From contig CM077151.1 of the NCBI GenBank assembly GCA_039583875.1, positions 116,330,609-116,394,608 of the forward strand: a stretch of DNA of 64,000 nucleotides. Direction: 5' to 3'. Below, piece after piece: positions 1 to 10,902 of this stretch. The number at the start of each line of letters is the position of its first letter. The stretch's first letter is position 1. A model generated the notes under the pieces. The model saw nothing but the letters and a program-made list of their open reading frames with translations, was not told the origin of the DNA and did no database searches. Made by a program: the position numbers and the translations under genes. The DNA is from Platanthera guangdongensis (Eukaryota > Streptophyta > Magnoliopsida > Asparagales > Orchidaceae).

Positions 1-1656
1 GACACGGGCGTGTCACAGGCCGTGTCCTTTACTAGATGTGCCCAGGGCATTTGAGGCCTGGTGAACACGGGCACAATACGGGTTTATCTTAGGGTACACA
101 TCCTGTGACACGGGCGTGTCACTGGCCGTTTCCCGATCGGGTTGAAGTTGGTTTCGTGCAGCCTGAAGTACACGGCCACAGACACAGGCGTGTCTGGTGA
201 CACGGCCCGTGACACGGGCATGTCACATGGTCGTATACTGGTCTGGATGAGTCGGTTGTGTGGCCCATAAGGTACACGACATGTGACAGGGGCGTGTCAC
301 AGGCCGTGTCAAGCAAAAATTCAGCCTTTGGTGGAAAAATCTTGGCCGTCCATTTTCTCAATAGGGATCTAATGGCTCTGGCTCCTCTCTGCTTCCTTAA
401 GGCCGAAAAATGAGATGGGAAGTCTCATTCTAATCTTCTCCATCATCTTTCTATAATCCTAGAGAGAGAGAGGAGGAACGAGGAGGTGGAGGAGAGCCGA
501 CCACCGGTGGAGCTGCGGAGTTCCATTTCGAGATCCAAGGCTAGCATTGGGAGGTAAAGCCGCTGTGTTCTTTTCCAGCCGGCTAAAAGTCCATGGCTCT
601 GAAGCAATCTTCAAGGGTAACGATCCTCCTTCCTAGCCATGTGAAGGTTTCCTTTTGGCATGTGTATAGGATTTCCCCACCAGAGGGTGGCTTGTTACGG
701 GATTCCCTTGGGTTGATTCATGGAATCCCCAATCATTTGTTATATAGATCCGGAAATGGAGTACGGAATAGGCATGCTATGTGAAGCCCATCTGGATATG
801 TTGGTTTGGATTGGTGATGTTGCATATATGCACTGGAGAAGACTTTGTGATTGAAACGTGTAGTTTAAGGAGTCGATGGGTTGGACGTGCGAAGGATAGT
901 AGCAGGAAGTACGAGAGTGGTAGTCCAGGAAAATACCCTTGTATTGATTGTGATGTTCATGGGTTGTGCCTGTGAAGGGCAGTAGCAGGAAGTACTGGAT
1001 TGGAGATCCAGGAAAATACCCGTGACATTTGTGATGCTTGGTGGGTTGTACCTGTGAAGGGTAGTAGCAGGAAGTACTGGCGTGAACGCCCAGGAAATAC
1101 CCGCAAATGTTGGTTCGAGCTAGGGATGGAAAATGGGTTCTGTCGCTACCGCTGAGCGTGGCACCTAGCTAACCTGCAATTGTGAAGCCAGTCCTGCGAG
1201 GACATGATGGCTATGTATGAGCTGGAAGAGCTCTTACGGCTGAATGCCAAACAAGTAAGGTGAAACCGACCCGCGCGTTTTTGATAGTTGCGAGTACGCT
1301 GTACTCGGTAATGGCAAGGCGACTTGAACAACGGGGGGTGGCTGATCTGACCTGCGTTATGTTCGTCCGATGTGAGACCTGAAAGTGCGGTCTGTTGGAG
1401 CGCATAGCGAGAGTCTTAGGCATGTGCGCCATGACACCATCGGGGGCTATGGCCAATCCCGGGTCATTAAGACTAAAATCTTCGGCTGCACGCCATGAGG
1501 TAAATGCTCAACTTTTGTCGTTGAGTTTCGGCCCTGATACGGTGGTGGGACCCTGGTTTGCCGGTACACCAAGAATGTGCCCTGAGTGCACGGATCGTCG
1601 GGCCGTGTGGCTGACGGTTGTGATGGAATGTTTGTGCGTGAATGCACACTATGTGA

Positions 1657-1748
<92 letters not shown>

Positions 1749-2280
1749 TGAGAATTTCTATGCCTGCTGGGAAGGAATGTCACTACCTCGGTTGAGGGGT
1801 AGGTTCATTATAATTTGGTCAGCTGAACGCTGACCGTTACCTTGTTTGCCACCGTTGGGTGGACTGTCCCTGTGCAGGTGCTGGAGAACCAAGCGGGACA
1901 CATAAAGGTTGAAGTCCTTGTTGTTGTTGCTGCTGCTTGCCCTTGAAGGCTAAGCTTAAAATGTTGTGTTTTGTTATATGTGGCCGGCCTGCGAGCCAAT
2001 CTTTGGGATCCACTATTGTACAATGACTTGTAAGGCCATAAGGCCAACTGATTTTGTATTTGATGAACATTCCTATTTATATATAATTGTGGAGCTTTAT
2101 ATGGTGGACATTCATGTTTAGAGTCACGTTTCGTGTTATAGGCTTCCGCTAGAATGCAATGAGTTAGGATGCGCAACTTTGATATCACTTTATGACTTCG
2201 CCTCCTGTTTTGTGGTATATGTTGTAGGGCCCCGACAGGACCTTCTAGTATATACTATATGAACGGATGGAGTCGTTACA
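1..2280 (+). repeat. A1 5' LTR (left end outside window)
   Basis: This is the long terminal repeat of family-A Ty3/gypsy element A1, missing roughly its first 250 bp compared with the 3' copy at 19547-22088. It ends in GTCGTTACA at 2280, four bases before a primer binding site. From upstream to downstream it holds a cluster of GACACGGGCGTGTC-type palindromes (1-310), three imperfect direct repeats of about 75 bp containing AGTAGCAGGAAGTAC (about 893-1105), and an (AT)n tract. By eye it differs from the 3' LTR at about one base in ten, mostly transitions, which makes A1 the oldest element of its nest. Short ORFs inside it are repeat artefacts. Confidence 0.9.
1660..1745. repeat. (TA)n microsatellite in A1 5' LTR
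   Basis: An uninterrupted TA dinucleotide run of about 86 bp. The 3' LTR of A1 has one at the same LTR position (21453-21542). Neither LTR of A2 has it. Confidence 0.97.
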
Positions 2281-2284
2281 TTTT

Positions 2285-2296
2285 TGGTATCAGCTG
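2285..2296 (+). other. A1 primer binding site
   Basis: TGGTATCAG lies four bases after the LTR end. It matches the 3' end complement of plant initiator-Met tRNA for its first nine bases; the following CTG replaces AGG in A2. It primes minus-strand cDNA synthesis. Confidence 0.8.
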
Positions 2297-2500
2297 TCTC
2301 GGTCCTTCCCTTTCGAATTCGTGGTCGAATTCGTTTGTGGTGTGGCGAGCACATGTACGTGCGAACCGCGTGTACACTAATGAACTCTTGAATGTCCACT
2401 TTAGGAATGCAAATCCATGTGTTTAAGGAACCTGCGCGTTCCTATTTTGTTGTGATTGCTTGTGTGTTGTAGCTAATGTGCGTGTCTTGTTCACATATAT

Positions 2501-3350
2501 GTGACTCGAAGTGGTGCTGGGCAGTCGAAGCACCAGCGTTCTGATGAGAATACGACACCAGCTGAGGTGCCTACACCTCCCCCTTCTACGAAAACTGTGC
2601 GATTAGTTGCTGAGGCCCTTTTTGCAATGATTCAAGCACAACCTACTGGGCAGGTGCAAGGGCAGGCGCAGTCGGCATTGAGGCCAGAATAGGTTGCGGC
2701 GAGGCCAGAACCTGTTGCGGCTGTGGATCCCCGAGCAGCTGAAAGACAGTTAAAGCAGTTCATGAGTTTCAATCCGCCGACGTTTACGGGCATGGGATCT
2801 CCCACGCAGGCGGATGATTAGTTATCGCGCGTCAAGCGGATAATGACGGCGATCAGGACGGAGGAGGATCAGAAGGTCACCTTAGCCACCTTCTTACTCG
2901 AAGCAGAGGCACGTTTATGGTGGGACGAGATGGAAGTACACCACTTAGCAGGTCGGCCGTTAACACAAGTGTCGATCGAGGAGTTCTCTCGAATGTTCCT
3001 AGCAAAGCACCTACCCGCGGTACAACACATTACCATGGAAAACGAGTTCCGAAGGATGATGCAAGGCGAAGGCATTGTTGAAACGTACCTGCATGAGTTC
3101 ACGAGGTTGGGACGGTATGCGGGTTCAATCTTCGCTGACGAGCAACAAAAAACGAATCTGTTCTATGAAGGCTTGCGGGACGAGTTGCGATTCTTGCTTT
3201 CAAGTTCAGTGAACCAAGGATTCCAGGCGTTGCTTGACACTGTGTGCGTGCTGGAAAAGGACATGAAAAGAGTGCAAGGGAAGCGGGCCTTGGTTGTAAC
3301 AAAGCTAGAGTTCAAGGTGCCCCGACCTGGGAAATCATACTATAAGAAGA
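2501..3350 (+). pseudogene. gag: A1 gag, N-terminal part (split by G2)
   Basis: Capsid/nucleocapsid polyprotein of a gypsy element. The reading frame is recognisable from the Val-Thr-Arg-Ser-Gly start, where all family-A copies in the window have GTG and no ATG. It runs through a proline-rich N terminus and a Retrotrans_gag capsid domain (about 2740-3300, with RLWWDE, SRMFLAKHLP and YLHEFTRLGRYA). In-frame TAG codons at 2690 (Gln in A2) and 2819 (Trp in A2) inactivate it. The frame is cut exactly at 3350 by the LTR of G2 and resumes at 15692 with no loss, as the target duplication GAAGA and comparison with A2 show. Confidence 0.9.
3346..3350. repeat. Target site duplication of G2 (left)
   Basis: GAAGA immediately before the TGATG terminus of G2. 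The identical 5 bp follow its other end at 15687-15691. Removing G2 and one copy restores an open gag frame that reads like A2. Confidence 0.95.
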
Positions 3351-4420
3351 TGATGTAGGGATGTCGGATCGGAGATCTCCACGAAGCTAACGCTCTATCT
3401 CTGCTCTACACGTCATAGATCTACCGCACCTACACAGTACCTATCGCCCATAATAGTTCCTCATCACAATAACGCATCACAAACAACAAGGAGGAATGGT
3501 CGACTCGAAAACAACGATCGGAAATTTGAGTCGGAATATTCCCCAAGAAAACACAAAGGTTGCCACTCCTTTTTGAGAACAAGACCAAGGCTATAGGCCA
3601 AGATCCGCTCAGGCAAATAGGATCCACCCGATCCGGAAATAAAAAGCCTTGCAACGGTGATTTCGATTCAAAAAGTGCAACGATTAAATTAACAATCCGG
3701 AGAAAACGATTTTGCGAAAACCACCAAAACTAACGAGAAGAAATCACACAAGGGAGGGGGGAGAGATTACCCAACCGGAAAGCTTTCACACAAGATAACT
3801 GTGAGAGAATCACTCTCTCCACGGATCCACCGGCGTCACACCGAATGGTTTGCAACCTTCTTCCAAGGAGTTGCACCGAAGGAAGCCGCGCCGGAGTCGC
3901 ACCGAACGGATGGAGGGAACAAGGGGGGCGGCGGCTTCACACCACACAAGGGGGGCCGGCGGCTTGGAGAACACTCCTCTTGGCCGAAATTTTCATGGGA
4001 GGATTTAGGTTTCAATTCTTCTCTAATGATCTCATAAGAAAGCCTCCTTACATAGGAGTTACAAACAAGCCTTAGCCCTTCATGATGAAGATGTAATCTC
4101 ATCCATTCGAATGGCTAAATGCACACCAATATTAAAAATGTTCAAAATGAAAAATAACAAACATGCATTGAATATAAAATTATCATATAAGCATAGGATA
4201 ATTTTATATTCCAAATATAAAATATAGTGCAAGAAAAGAAAATAAATAAAGCTAATGCTTTGCCGTGGCGGTAGCACGCCGCGGGCGGAGGTTGTAGCGT
4301 AGCCTTCCGTTAGCGTCATAGTGCCGCCTTACATCCTTGAGTTGTATTGCCTTATCAACCGGATCATCATCGGCATCGTCAGCATCATCTTCAACTGGTG
4401 GAGGATGGAGCACGACATCA
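3351..4420 (-). repeat. G2 3' LTR
   Basis: 1070 bp copy of the G2 LTR with TGATG and CATCA ends. On the minus strand it directly follows the polypurine tract. The chromodomain ORF runs into it and stops at 4252. It matches 14632-15686 along its length, with scattered substitutions and small indels. No palindrome array of the kind seen in the other families is obvious. Confidence 0.95.
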
Positions 4421-4872
4421 ATCCTCCCCCGCTCAAATGCATGCATCTTCGTTGCGTGGTCCAAGCGATAGCGGTGAAGGAGAGCGGCATCCAAACTTTG
4501 CAGCTCCGTCTCGAGTACCCAAGAGTCATCTGAAGGGGGCCGATCATGCCAACGGATGAGAAAGCGGTGGGCGTCGCCATCAGCAGTGGTAACAGGCTCA
4601 ACATCAAGTATCATCTCTGGAGTGGAAAACGTCCGTGGATACCTAGGGAACATATTAGCAGTATACAGGAAAGAAGGCAATGTACCATCCGATGATATAC
4701 CTGTGGGGACCGAAAGAGACAGATCATCCGTACTACCACTCCCCAACCCATGAGAATTTAGAGTGGGAGAAGAAGACGACAAAGAAATCAACTCTTGTGG
4801 TGGTGACACAAACATCGTTAAATCCGAAACATTAAAAATGGGGGAGATACCCCAATTAGCAGGCAAGTCCAA
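4252..4872 (-). pseudogene. pol: G2 integrase C terminus and chromodomain
   Basis: C-terminal end of the G2 polyprotein. It starts in the integrase tail (LPANWGISPIFNVSDL), continues through a low-complexity Ser/Pro linker, and has a classical chromodomain near residues 85-125 (FLIRWHDRPPSDDSWVLE). The chromodomain would tether the integration complex to modified histone tails. A basic tail (RYNLRPRR) ends at a stop codon inside the 3' LTR, a usual arrangement in chromoviruses. A frameshift near 4900 separates it from the upstream integrase ORF. The chromodomain itself reads intact. Confidence 0.88.
4421..4436 (-). other. G2 polypurine tract
   Basis: On the minus strand GAGCGGGGGAGGAT abuts the TGATG start of the 3' LTR. 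This is the expected primer site for plus-strand DNA synthesis. Confidence 0.85.
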
Positions 4873-4897
4873 AACGAAAGCATTGTCACCTAACTTC

Positions 4898-5695
4898 TTA
4901 ATAATCCGAAAAGGGCCGGCGCTTTGGTGCTAACTTTTTAACGGTGCCAGTTGGCAAGCGTTCGGGAACCAAACGGACTAAAACTGGATCGCCAATTTTG
5001 AAGTCTGAGACTCTCCTATGTAAATTAGCGTACGCTTGATAAGAGTTATATTGCGTAGTGAAGGTGTCCCATATATGTGCGTGTAAATCATGGATGTGTT
5101 GGGCGAAGGATTGTGCAAACTGACTTGCCTTGTACGTTGGGAGCAACGGCACCAAGTCAAGTGGCACAGGAGCCTTATACTCGTGGACAATATCATTTGG
5201 AGATAGACCCGTAGACCGATTCTTGGAATTATTGTAGGCTAATTGGGCATGGGGAAGGAGAATATCCCAAGTGCTCTTGTGATCACTCACAAGGCATCAT
5301 AACAAATTTCCTAAGCTCCGATTAACCACTTCCGTCTGCCCATCAGTTTGGGGATGATAGGCAGAGGAAAACAATAATTTTGTTCCCATTAATATCCAAA
5401 GAGTCTTCCAAAAATACCTAGTGAATTTTACATCCCTATCCGATACTATGGTCTTTGGCACTCCACGGTGACTAACGACTTCTTTAAAATAAAGTTTAGC
5501 GATGTGAGACGCATCATTTGTCCTACTGCACAGGATGAAATAAGCCATCTTTGAAAACCTATGCACAACTACAAAAATTGAGTCGTGACGACGTAGGGTA
5601 ACGGGGAGGCCTAATACAAAATCCATACTAACGTCTACCCAAGGCATGGAGGGAATAGGCAAGGGTGTATATAATCCTATGTTGGTCTTACTACC
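4898..5695 (-). pseudogene. pol: G2 integrase core (3' fragment after C1)
   Basis: Integrase catalytic core of G2, downstream of the C1 insertion. On the minus strand it opens with [20 protein letters not shown] (first catalytic Asp in SMDF). It continues through IVSDRDVKF (second Asp) and [16 protein letters not shown] (catalytic Glu), so the D,D,E triad is present. An in-frame stop near 5291-5296 splits it into two ORFs. After a tail with the motif FKIGDPVLVRL the frame is lost near 4900. The upstream half, with the zinc-binding domain, lies beyond C1 at 10903-11415. Confidence 0.9.
5691..5695. repeat. Target site duplication of C1 (left)
   Basis: CTACC before the C1 LTR; the same 5 bp are at 10898-10902 after it. 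Confidence 0.96.
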
Positions 5696-5959
5696 TGTTG
5701 AAGTATTAGACCGGGCGGCCTTGCGGTCTGGTCCAGCGGTTTTTTGACCGGGCGGTCTGGCGGTCTCACTCTGGAGCCTGGAGACCGGGCGGTCTATCGG
5801 TCACCCATTGTGGCCTGTTCTATCCTGCTGTGTTGCCGAGCGGTTAACCCATCTGTTAAACCGCGCGGCCTGTGCGGTCTCCTTTATTTCTAGCCGCTCT
5901 GTACTGTAAATGTTTAGTCCCACATTGTTTGTATGCTCTCTCTCATATCTCCTCCATTC

Positions 5960-5967
5960 TATATAAG
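5960..5967 (+). promoter_or_regulatory. C1 TATA box (5' LTR)
   Basis: TATATAAG, identical in the 3' LTR at 10791-10798, in a plausible place to start the genomic RNA about 100 bases before the LTR end. Confidence 0.75.
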
Positions 5968-6004
5968 GGAGGTCATACCTTTGTAAATGATATCTTTTTT
6001 GGAT

Positions 6005-6010
6005 AATAAA
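6005..6010 (+). terminator. Polyadenylation signal in C1 5' LTR
   Basis: AATAAA, 60 bases before the LTR end. The copy in the 3' LTR (10836-10841) would be the one used for the genomic transcript. Confidence 0.6.
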
Positions 6011-6066
6011 ATTTCAATTATTCAAAAGTCTATCCGTTTGTTCTTTCTTTTTCGCTACTTTCTACA

Positions 6067-6078
6067 TGGTATCAGAGG
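6067..6078 (+). other. C1 primer binding site
   Basis: TGGTATCAGAGG directly follows the LTR with no spacer and is complementary to the 3' end of initiator-Met tRNA. Confidence 0.88.
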
Positions 6079-6488
6079 ACACGGTCGTTTCCTCCTGATT
6101 GTGTCCGCTCTCTGCTTCTTGCGTCTTGTTTCCGCTTTCCGCGACCTGTCTCGCGGCTTGCCTTTCTTCTGTCCGCTGCCTGTTCGCGCGGCTTGCTTCT
6201 CCTCTCCTCTCCTACTGCTATTCGTCGTCGTGACCTGTTTCGTGGTCGCCGCGCTCCTGCTTCTTTCTTGCCTCTCCGACTTCCTAGTCATTGCGGCCTG
6301 TTTCTGTTCGCCCGGCCTACGACTTGTTCTAGTCGCTGCCTTTTGCCTCCTCTTCTCTTCTCTTCTGTTCGCTCGGCCTTTTCAGTCCGCACGACCTCTT
6401 CCCTGCTGTGCCTTTGACTGCTTTCTAGCCGCTTCTGTTCGCGCGGCTTCTTCCTTTTCTATCCGCTGCGGTTTCTTGCTGGTTTTCT

Positions 6489-7171
6489 ATGACTACTTCC
6501 GGTCTCACCACCACTCCTGCAGCTCCTTATCCACCTCCTCCTTCGGGCAACCTTGGCACCCTTTCTAAGCTTGTGGGCTCCAACTATCCCGATTGGAGCG
6601 TTTCTTTCACTTTTCTCCTTCGCTCTCAACGCAAGCGTCATCACCTCACCGATGACCCTCCTCCTCGTACCTCTCCTGAGTTTGATGACTGGGATGCGAG
6701 TGATGCTCTTGTCCGCACCTGGATGGCCAACAGCCTTTCTGATGAGTGCCTTCCCGTCATTCGCCATGATGAGACGGTCAAGGCCGCCTGGCTTCACCTC
6801 GCTGCTCTCTATTCGAAGGGGGGCCAGACGTCCCGCATTTACACTCTCTATGCGGACCTCTTCGCCCGCCCTTCCATGTCTCCTGCTGCGGCCTATCAGC
6901 AGGTTCAGGCTCTTGGTGCTGAAATCCTTCAGAATCGCCCCTTCTCCGCGGACTTGGCCGACCAGCACAAACACTTCCAGGAACTCCTGGTTGTTTGTTA
7001 TCTTCTTCGTCTTCCGGATTCTTATGATATGATCCGCCAGCAGATCTTGGGTGAGGCGGAATCTCCTACTTTGGATGCCACTGCGGCCCGCATTGCCGCT
7101 GTTACTTCGCTGCTCCAGCGACCTCTTTTGGCCTCCCCCCCTTCCCAGGACTCCTTTGCTCACCAAGCTCA
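6489..7171 (+). CDS. gag: C1 Gag (copia type)
   Basis: Structural protein of C1, starting at ATG 6489 about 420 bases after the primer site. It begins with a Pro-rich N terminus, then the copia Gag domain from about residue 22 (KLVGSNYPDWSVSF, then WMANSLSDE and VKAAWLHLAALYS) to about residue 210. The CCHC zinc knuckle (CSHCGRTGHSVDRC, 7229-7270) is not in this frame but in the pol frame. The reading frame therefore changes by -1 at the G run near 7172-7177. Without that change the ORF drifts into an unrelated tail and ends at 7400. A one-base loss in the homopolymer is the simplest explanation; a frameshift used for translation cannot be excluded. Confidence 0.88.
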
Positions 7172-7177
7172 GAGGGG

Positions 7178-10100
7178 GGCCCTGGTAGCCGCGGCCCCTC
7201 CGGCGGACGGGGTTCATCCCGGTTTCTCTGCTCTCACTGTGGTCGTACCGGCCATTCTGTTGACCGCTGCTGGCAGAAACATCCTCATCTTCGCCCTTCC
7301 GGTGATGCTCCTTCTTCGGCCTCCGCCTCTTCTCGGCCCTCTGCCTCTGTGGCCACGACGTCAGGTAGTGCCCACGTCGTTACCCAAGGTAAATGGCTGA
7401 TTGACTCCGGTGCTACCAATCATATGACGGGCAACCCTCATTGCTTCTCCCGTCTTGAGACACATGACCGCTTACCCCCGGTTCATGTGGCGGATGGTTC
7501 ACCGTCCCCGGTTCATGGGACGGGCATGGTTCAACTCACCCCATCGCTTTGCTTAGAGGACACCCTCTATGTCCCAAAGTTCCCGTGCAATTTGTTATCA
7601 GTTACTACTTTATGCCGACAACTTCAGTGCTCCGTCTTATTCACTCCCACTACTTGTTCTTTTCAGGACCCGAGAACCCAGCGGACGATTTCTACTGGGA
7701 CTGAGAGCGGTGGCCTCTACTTCCTCGACGATGTTTCCGCTCTGTCCGCCTACTCCTCCTCCACAGATCTCCTTCAATGGCATCTTCGCCTTGGACATCC
7801 TCCTCCTCGGATTCTCCGCCAGCTTCTGCCCCACTTACCTCCTACCAGTTCTCCGCTCAACTGTGATGCGTGTCAGCTTGGCAAACATCATCGCTCCTCC
7901 TTCCCTCCGAAGCAAGGTCGTGGCTCCTCTCGCCTGTTTGATCTTATTCATTCTGATATATGGGGTCCTGCTCCTACCCTCACTGTTGGTCGGGGCAGTT
8001 CCTATTTTGTCACTTTTATAGATGATTTTTCACGCTATACTTGGGTGTATCTGTTAAAAGATCGCTCTGAACTCTTTTCTGTTTGGCAATCATTTTATTT
8101 TATGATTCAGACTCAATTTGCTATTTCTATTAAAGTTTTACGTTCTGATAATGCCAAGGAATATCTGAATCATGAGTTCTCCACTTTCTTTCACCAACAT
8201 GGCTTGCTTCATCAAACGACTTCTGTTTACACCTCCCAGCAGAATGGGGTGGCGGAGCGTAAAAACCGTCACCTGCTTGATGTTGCTCGTACTCTCATGA
8301 CGCAGATGCACGTCCCTCGCTCCTACTGGGGCTACGCTGTGCTCCTCGCCTGCTATCTCATCAATCGCCTTCCCTCCACAGTTCTCCACGGCCAGACCCC
8401 CTTCTCCATTCTCTACCCCCACAAGGAACCTTTTCCTCTTCCTCTCCGTGTCTTTGGCTGTACGGCCTTTGTTCATGCTCCCTCCGCTACCCGCGACAAG
8501 CTTTCCCCCCGTTCCACCAAGTGTGTCTTTTTGGGGTACTCTACCACTCAAAAAGGCTATTGCTGCTTCGACCCCCTTCTCCGCAAGCAGTTTATCTCCG
8601 CGGATGTCACTTTTTTCGAGACTGCTTCCTATTTCTCTCCTACCTCTTCTCTTCCTTATGATATCTCCGTTCCTTCCACGCCTCTCGACGTTTTCCCACC
8701 TCCGTCTCCTCCTCCACCGACTCCTTCCCAGTCCGTCTCACCACCCACCCCTCCTCCCTCCTCTCCGCCGCCGCCTCTCTCTAGTCCTAGGCCAGCCTTC
8801 TCCGCCACGGACACTCCGGTCGCTGACGCTCCCGTCGCTGACGCTCCCGTCGACCTGGATCTTCCCATTGCTCTTCGCAAAGGGGTGCGGGCATGTACTC
8901 AACACCCGCTTGCGGCAGTTGTTTCCTATGATCGACTTTCTCCTTCTCGCAGGTGTTTTGCCTTGGCTATCTCTGCTACTACTACTCCCCGCACCTACCA
9001 GGAGGCTCTTGCTCTCCCTCATTGGAAGTCTGCCATGGATGACGAGATGGCTACTCTTACTGAACGGGGTACCTGGACCCTGGTTCCTCCTCCCGTGGGC
9101 ACTGATGTGGTTGGCTGTCGCTGGGTCTTCGTTGTGAAGTTTTGCCCCGACGGCACTGTGGATCGCTATAAAGCCCGGCTGGTGGCCAAGGGCTTCACTC
9201 AGACTTACGACATTGATTACTTTGATACCTTTTCTCCGGTTTCTCGCCTCAGCACCATCCGAGTTCTTCTTTCTGTGGCTGTTAACCGGGATTGGGCTAT
9301 TTCCCAGCTTGATGTGAAGAATGCCTTTCTCTATGGCGATCTTCAGGAAGACGTCTATATGGAGCAACCTCCTGGGTATGTTGCTCAGGGGGAGACACGT
9401 GTATGTCATTTGAAGAAGGCCATTTATGGCCTAAAGCAGAGCCCTCGGGCATGGTTCGACAAGTTCAGTGGTATTGTGGCTACCATCGGCTTTCGAAGGA
9501 GTTCGGCCGATCACTCCTTATTCATTCGCAAAACGGCCTCGGGACTGGTGGTTTTGGCCGTATATGTGGATGATATTCTTCTTACTGGCGATGAGCGAGA
9601 TGGGGTGGACTTGACGAAGAAGCACCTCCGTCAGCACTTGGTCACAAACGATATGGGCTCCCCGAAATACTTTTTGGGGATAGAAATCTCTCGGAAACCT
9701 GACTCGTTGGTTCTCTCCCAACGGAAGTATGCCCTTGATCTTCTACAAGAAGCAGGATTGATAGGTGCCAAACCGGCTCGGTTTCCCATGGCTATTGGCG
9801 AAGAAAAAACGTGGACGGATGACTCGCCTCTTCTATCTGATGTCACAAGGTAGAGACGTTTGGTAGGCAAACTCATCTATCTCACGGTGACTAGACCCGA
9901 CATCGCCTATGCTGTAGGCAAGGTCAGTCAGTTTATGCAAGCTCCCAGGGACTGCCATCTTCAGTCCGCCCTGAAGATTTTAGAGTATATCAAAGCAGCA
10001 CCAGGCAAAGGGTTACTCTTTCAGAAGAATGGTCATCTGAGGGTTGAGGCCTACTCAGATTCAAGTTACGCGGATGACAAAGGCGATCGTAAATCCACAT

Positions 10101-10519
10101 CAGGCTTTTGTACCTTTGTTGGCGGTAATCTCGTGAGTTGGAAGAGCAATAAACAGTCTGTTGTCTCCAGATCTAGTGTCGAAGCCGAATACCGGAGTAT
10201 GGCGTCAACCACGTGTGAGTTAAAGTGGTTGCGGGCTCTCATGCTTGACCTAGGCGAGGTATATGACTGTCCTCTCCCTATGTTCTGTGACAACAAGGCC
10301 GCTATATACATATCCAGAAATCCAGTCTTCCATGAGAGAACAAAGCATATAGAGGTTGACTGTCACTTCATTCGGGAAGAGATTTTGAAGAAACAGATTT
10401 GTACTCCCTTTGTCACCTCTGACAAGGAATTGGCAGATATCTTCACCAAGCCGGTCTCTACTTCCTTCTTCCACATTTGTGACAAGCTGGGCATGATTGA
10501 TATCTATGCTCCAGCTTGA
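7178..10519 (+). pseudogene. pol: C1 Pol: zinc knuckle, protease, integrase, RT, RNase H
   Basis: Polyprotein of C1 in one frame, broken only by TAG at 9851-9853 where copia RTs normally have Tyr. In order it has: a CCHC knuckle (7229-7270); a protease with DSGATNHM near 7400; a GAG-pre integrase zinc region (WHLRLGHPPP, CDACQLGKHH); an integrase core with Asp in HSDIWG, Asp in LRSDNAKE and Glu in NGVAERKN; a Pro-rich linker (8690-8800); an RT with YVDDILLTG (9567-9593) and YGLKQSPRAW; and an RNase H with AYSDSSYAD, SVEAEYRSMA and FCDNKAAI. The final stop at 10517-10519 overlaps the polypurine tract. There is no ATG at the start, which fits expression as a Gag-Pol fusion. Confidence 0.93.
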
Positions 10520-10526
10520 GGGGGAG
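10518..10526 (+). other. C1 polypurine tract
   Basis: GAGGGGGAG directly before the TGTTG start of the 3' LTR, the plus-strand primer site. Confidence 0.9.
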
Positions 10527-10897
10527 TGTTGAAGTATTAGACCGGGCGGCCTTGCGGTCTGGTCCAGCGGTTTGTTGACCGGGCGGTCTGGCGGTCTCAC
10601 TCTGGAGCCTGGAGACCGGGCGGTCTATCAGTCACCCATTGCGGCCTGTTCTATCCTGCTGTGTTGCCGAGCGGTTAACCCATCTGTTAAACCGCGCGGC
10701 CTGTGCGGTCTCCTTTATTTCTAGCCGCTCTGTACTGTAAATGTTTAGTCCCACATTATTTGTATGCTCTCTCTCATATCTCCTCCATTCTATATAAGGG
10801 AGGTCATACCTTTGTAAATGATATCTTTTTTGGATAATAAAATTTCAATTATTCAAAAGTCTATCCGTTTGTTCTTTCTTTTTCGCTACTTTCTACA
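10527..10897 (+). repeat. C1 3' LTR
   Basis: 371 bp. It differs from the 5' LTR by four substitutions: one T/G, two G/A and one T/C, no indels. It carries the same GACCGGGCGGTC units and TATA box. Confidence 0.96.
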
Positions 10898-10902
10898 CTA
10901 CC

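Larger units (their letters stand above)
5696..6066 (+). repeat. C1 5' LTR
   Basis: 371 bp, starting TGTTGAAG and ending CTACA. The upstream third contains several copies of the inverted repeat GACCGGGCGGTC (perfect at 5746-5757 and 5783-5794, imperfect at 5709-5720), and a further related motif ACCGCGCGGCC. A TATA box and an AATAAA signal lie downstream. Confidence 0.96.
5696..10897 (+). mobile_element. C1, nearly intact Ty1/copia element inserted in G2 integrase
   Basis: 5.2 kb element with two 371 bp LTRs differing at only 4 positions, a CTACC duplication, a PBS, gag-pol, and a polypurine tract. Gene order is gag, protease, integrase, RT, RNase H, as in copia. Coding damage is limited to one frame change in a G run near 7172 and one TAG codon at 9851. 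At common plant substitution rates the LTR difference implies an insertion well under one million years old (inference). It is the youngest element of the A1/G2/C1 nest. Confidence 0.96.

Noticed and set aside
1..310. Spaced palindromic repeats looking like a CRISPR array
   Set aside because: Spacing is irregular, the spacers are related to each other, and the context is a plant LTR retrotransposon.
1395..1795. ORFs with long Tyr-Ile repeats on both strands
   Set aside because: Translation of the TA microsatellite. The same holds at 21278-21808 and 49679-49918.
4080..4319. Small hydrophobic ORF in the G2 LTR (and its copy at 15346-15588)
   Set aside because: AT-rich LTR translation; present in both LTRs with no sign of selection.
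5987..6568. 193-codon ORF in the C1 leader
   Set aside because: Low-complexity Cys/Leu/Phe-rich translation of a pyrimidine-rich leader; it overlaps the PBS and the gag start in another frame.
7171..7180. Classical -1 slippery heptamer in C1
   Set aside because: In the zero frame the codons are AGG GGG GCC, which do not fit X XXY YYZ with good re-pairing in both sites. A homopolymer deletion is simpler.
6459..7217. 252-codon minus-strand ORF opposite C1 gag
   Set aside because: Antisense shadow of a GC-rich coding region; Arg-rich, no family resemblance. Likewise 8738-9409, 8138-8551 and 8448-9137.
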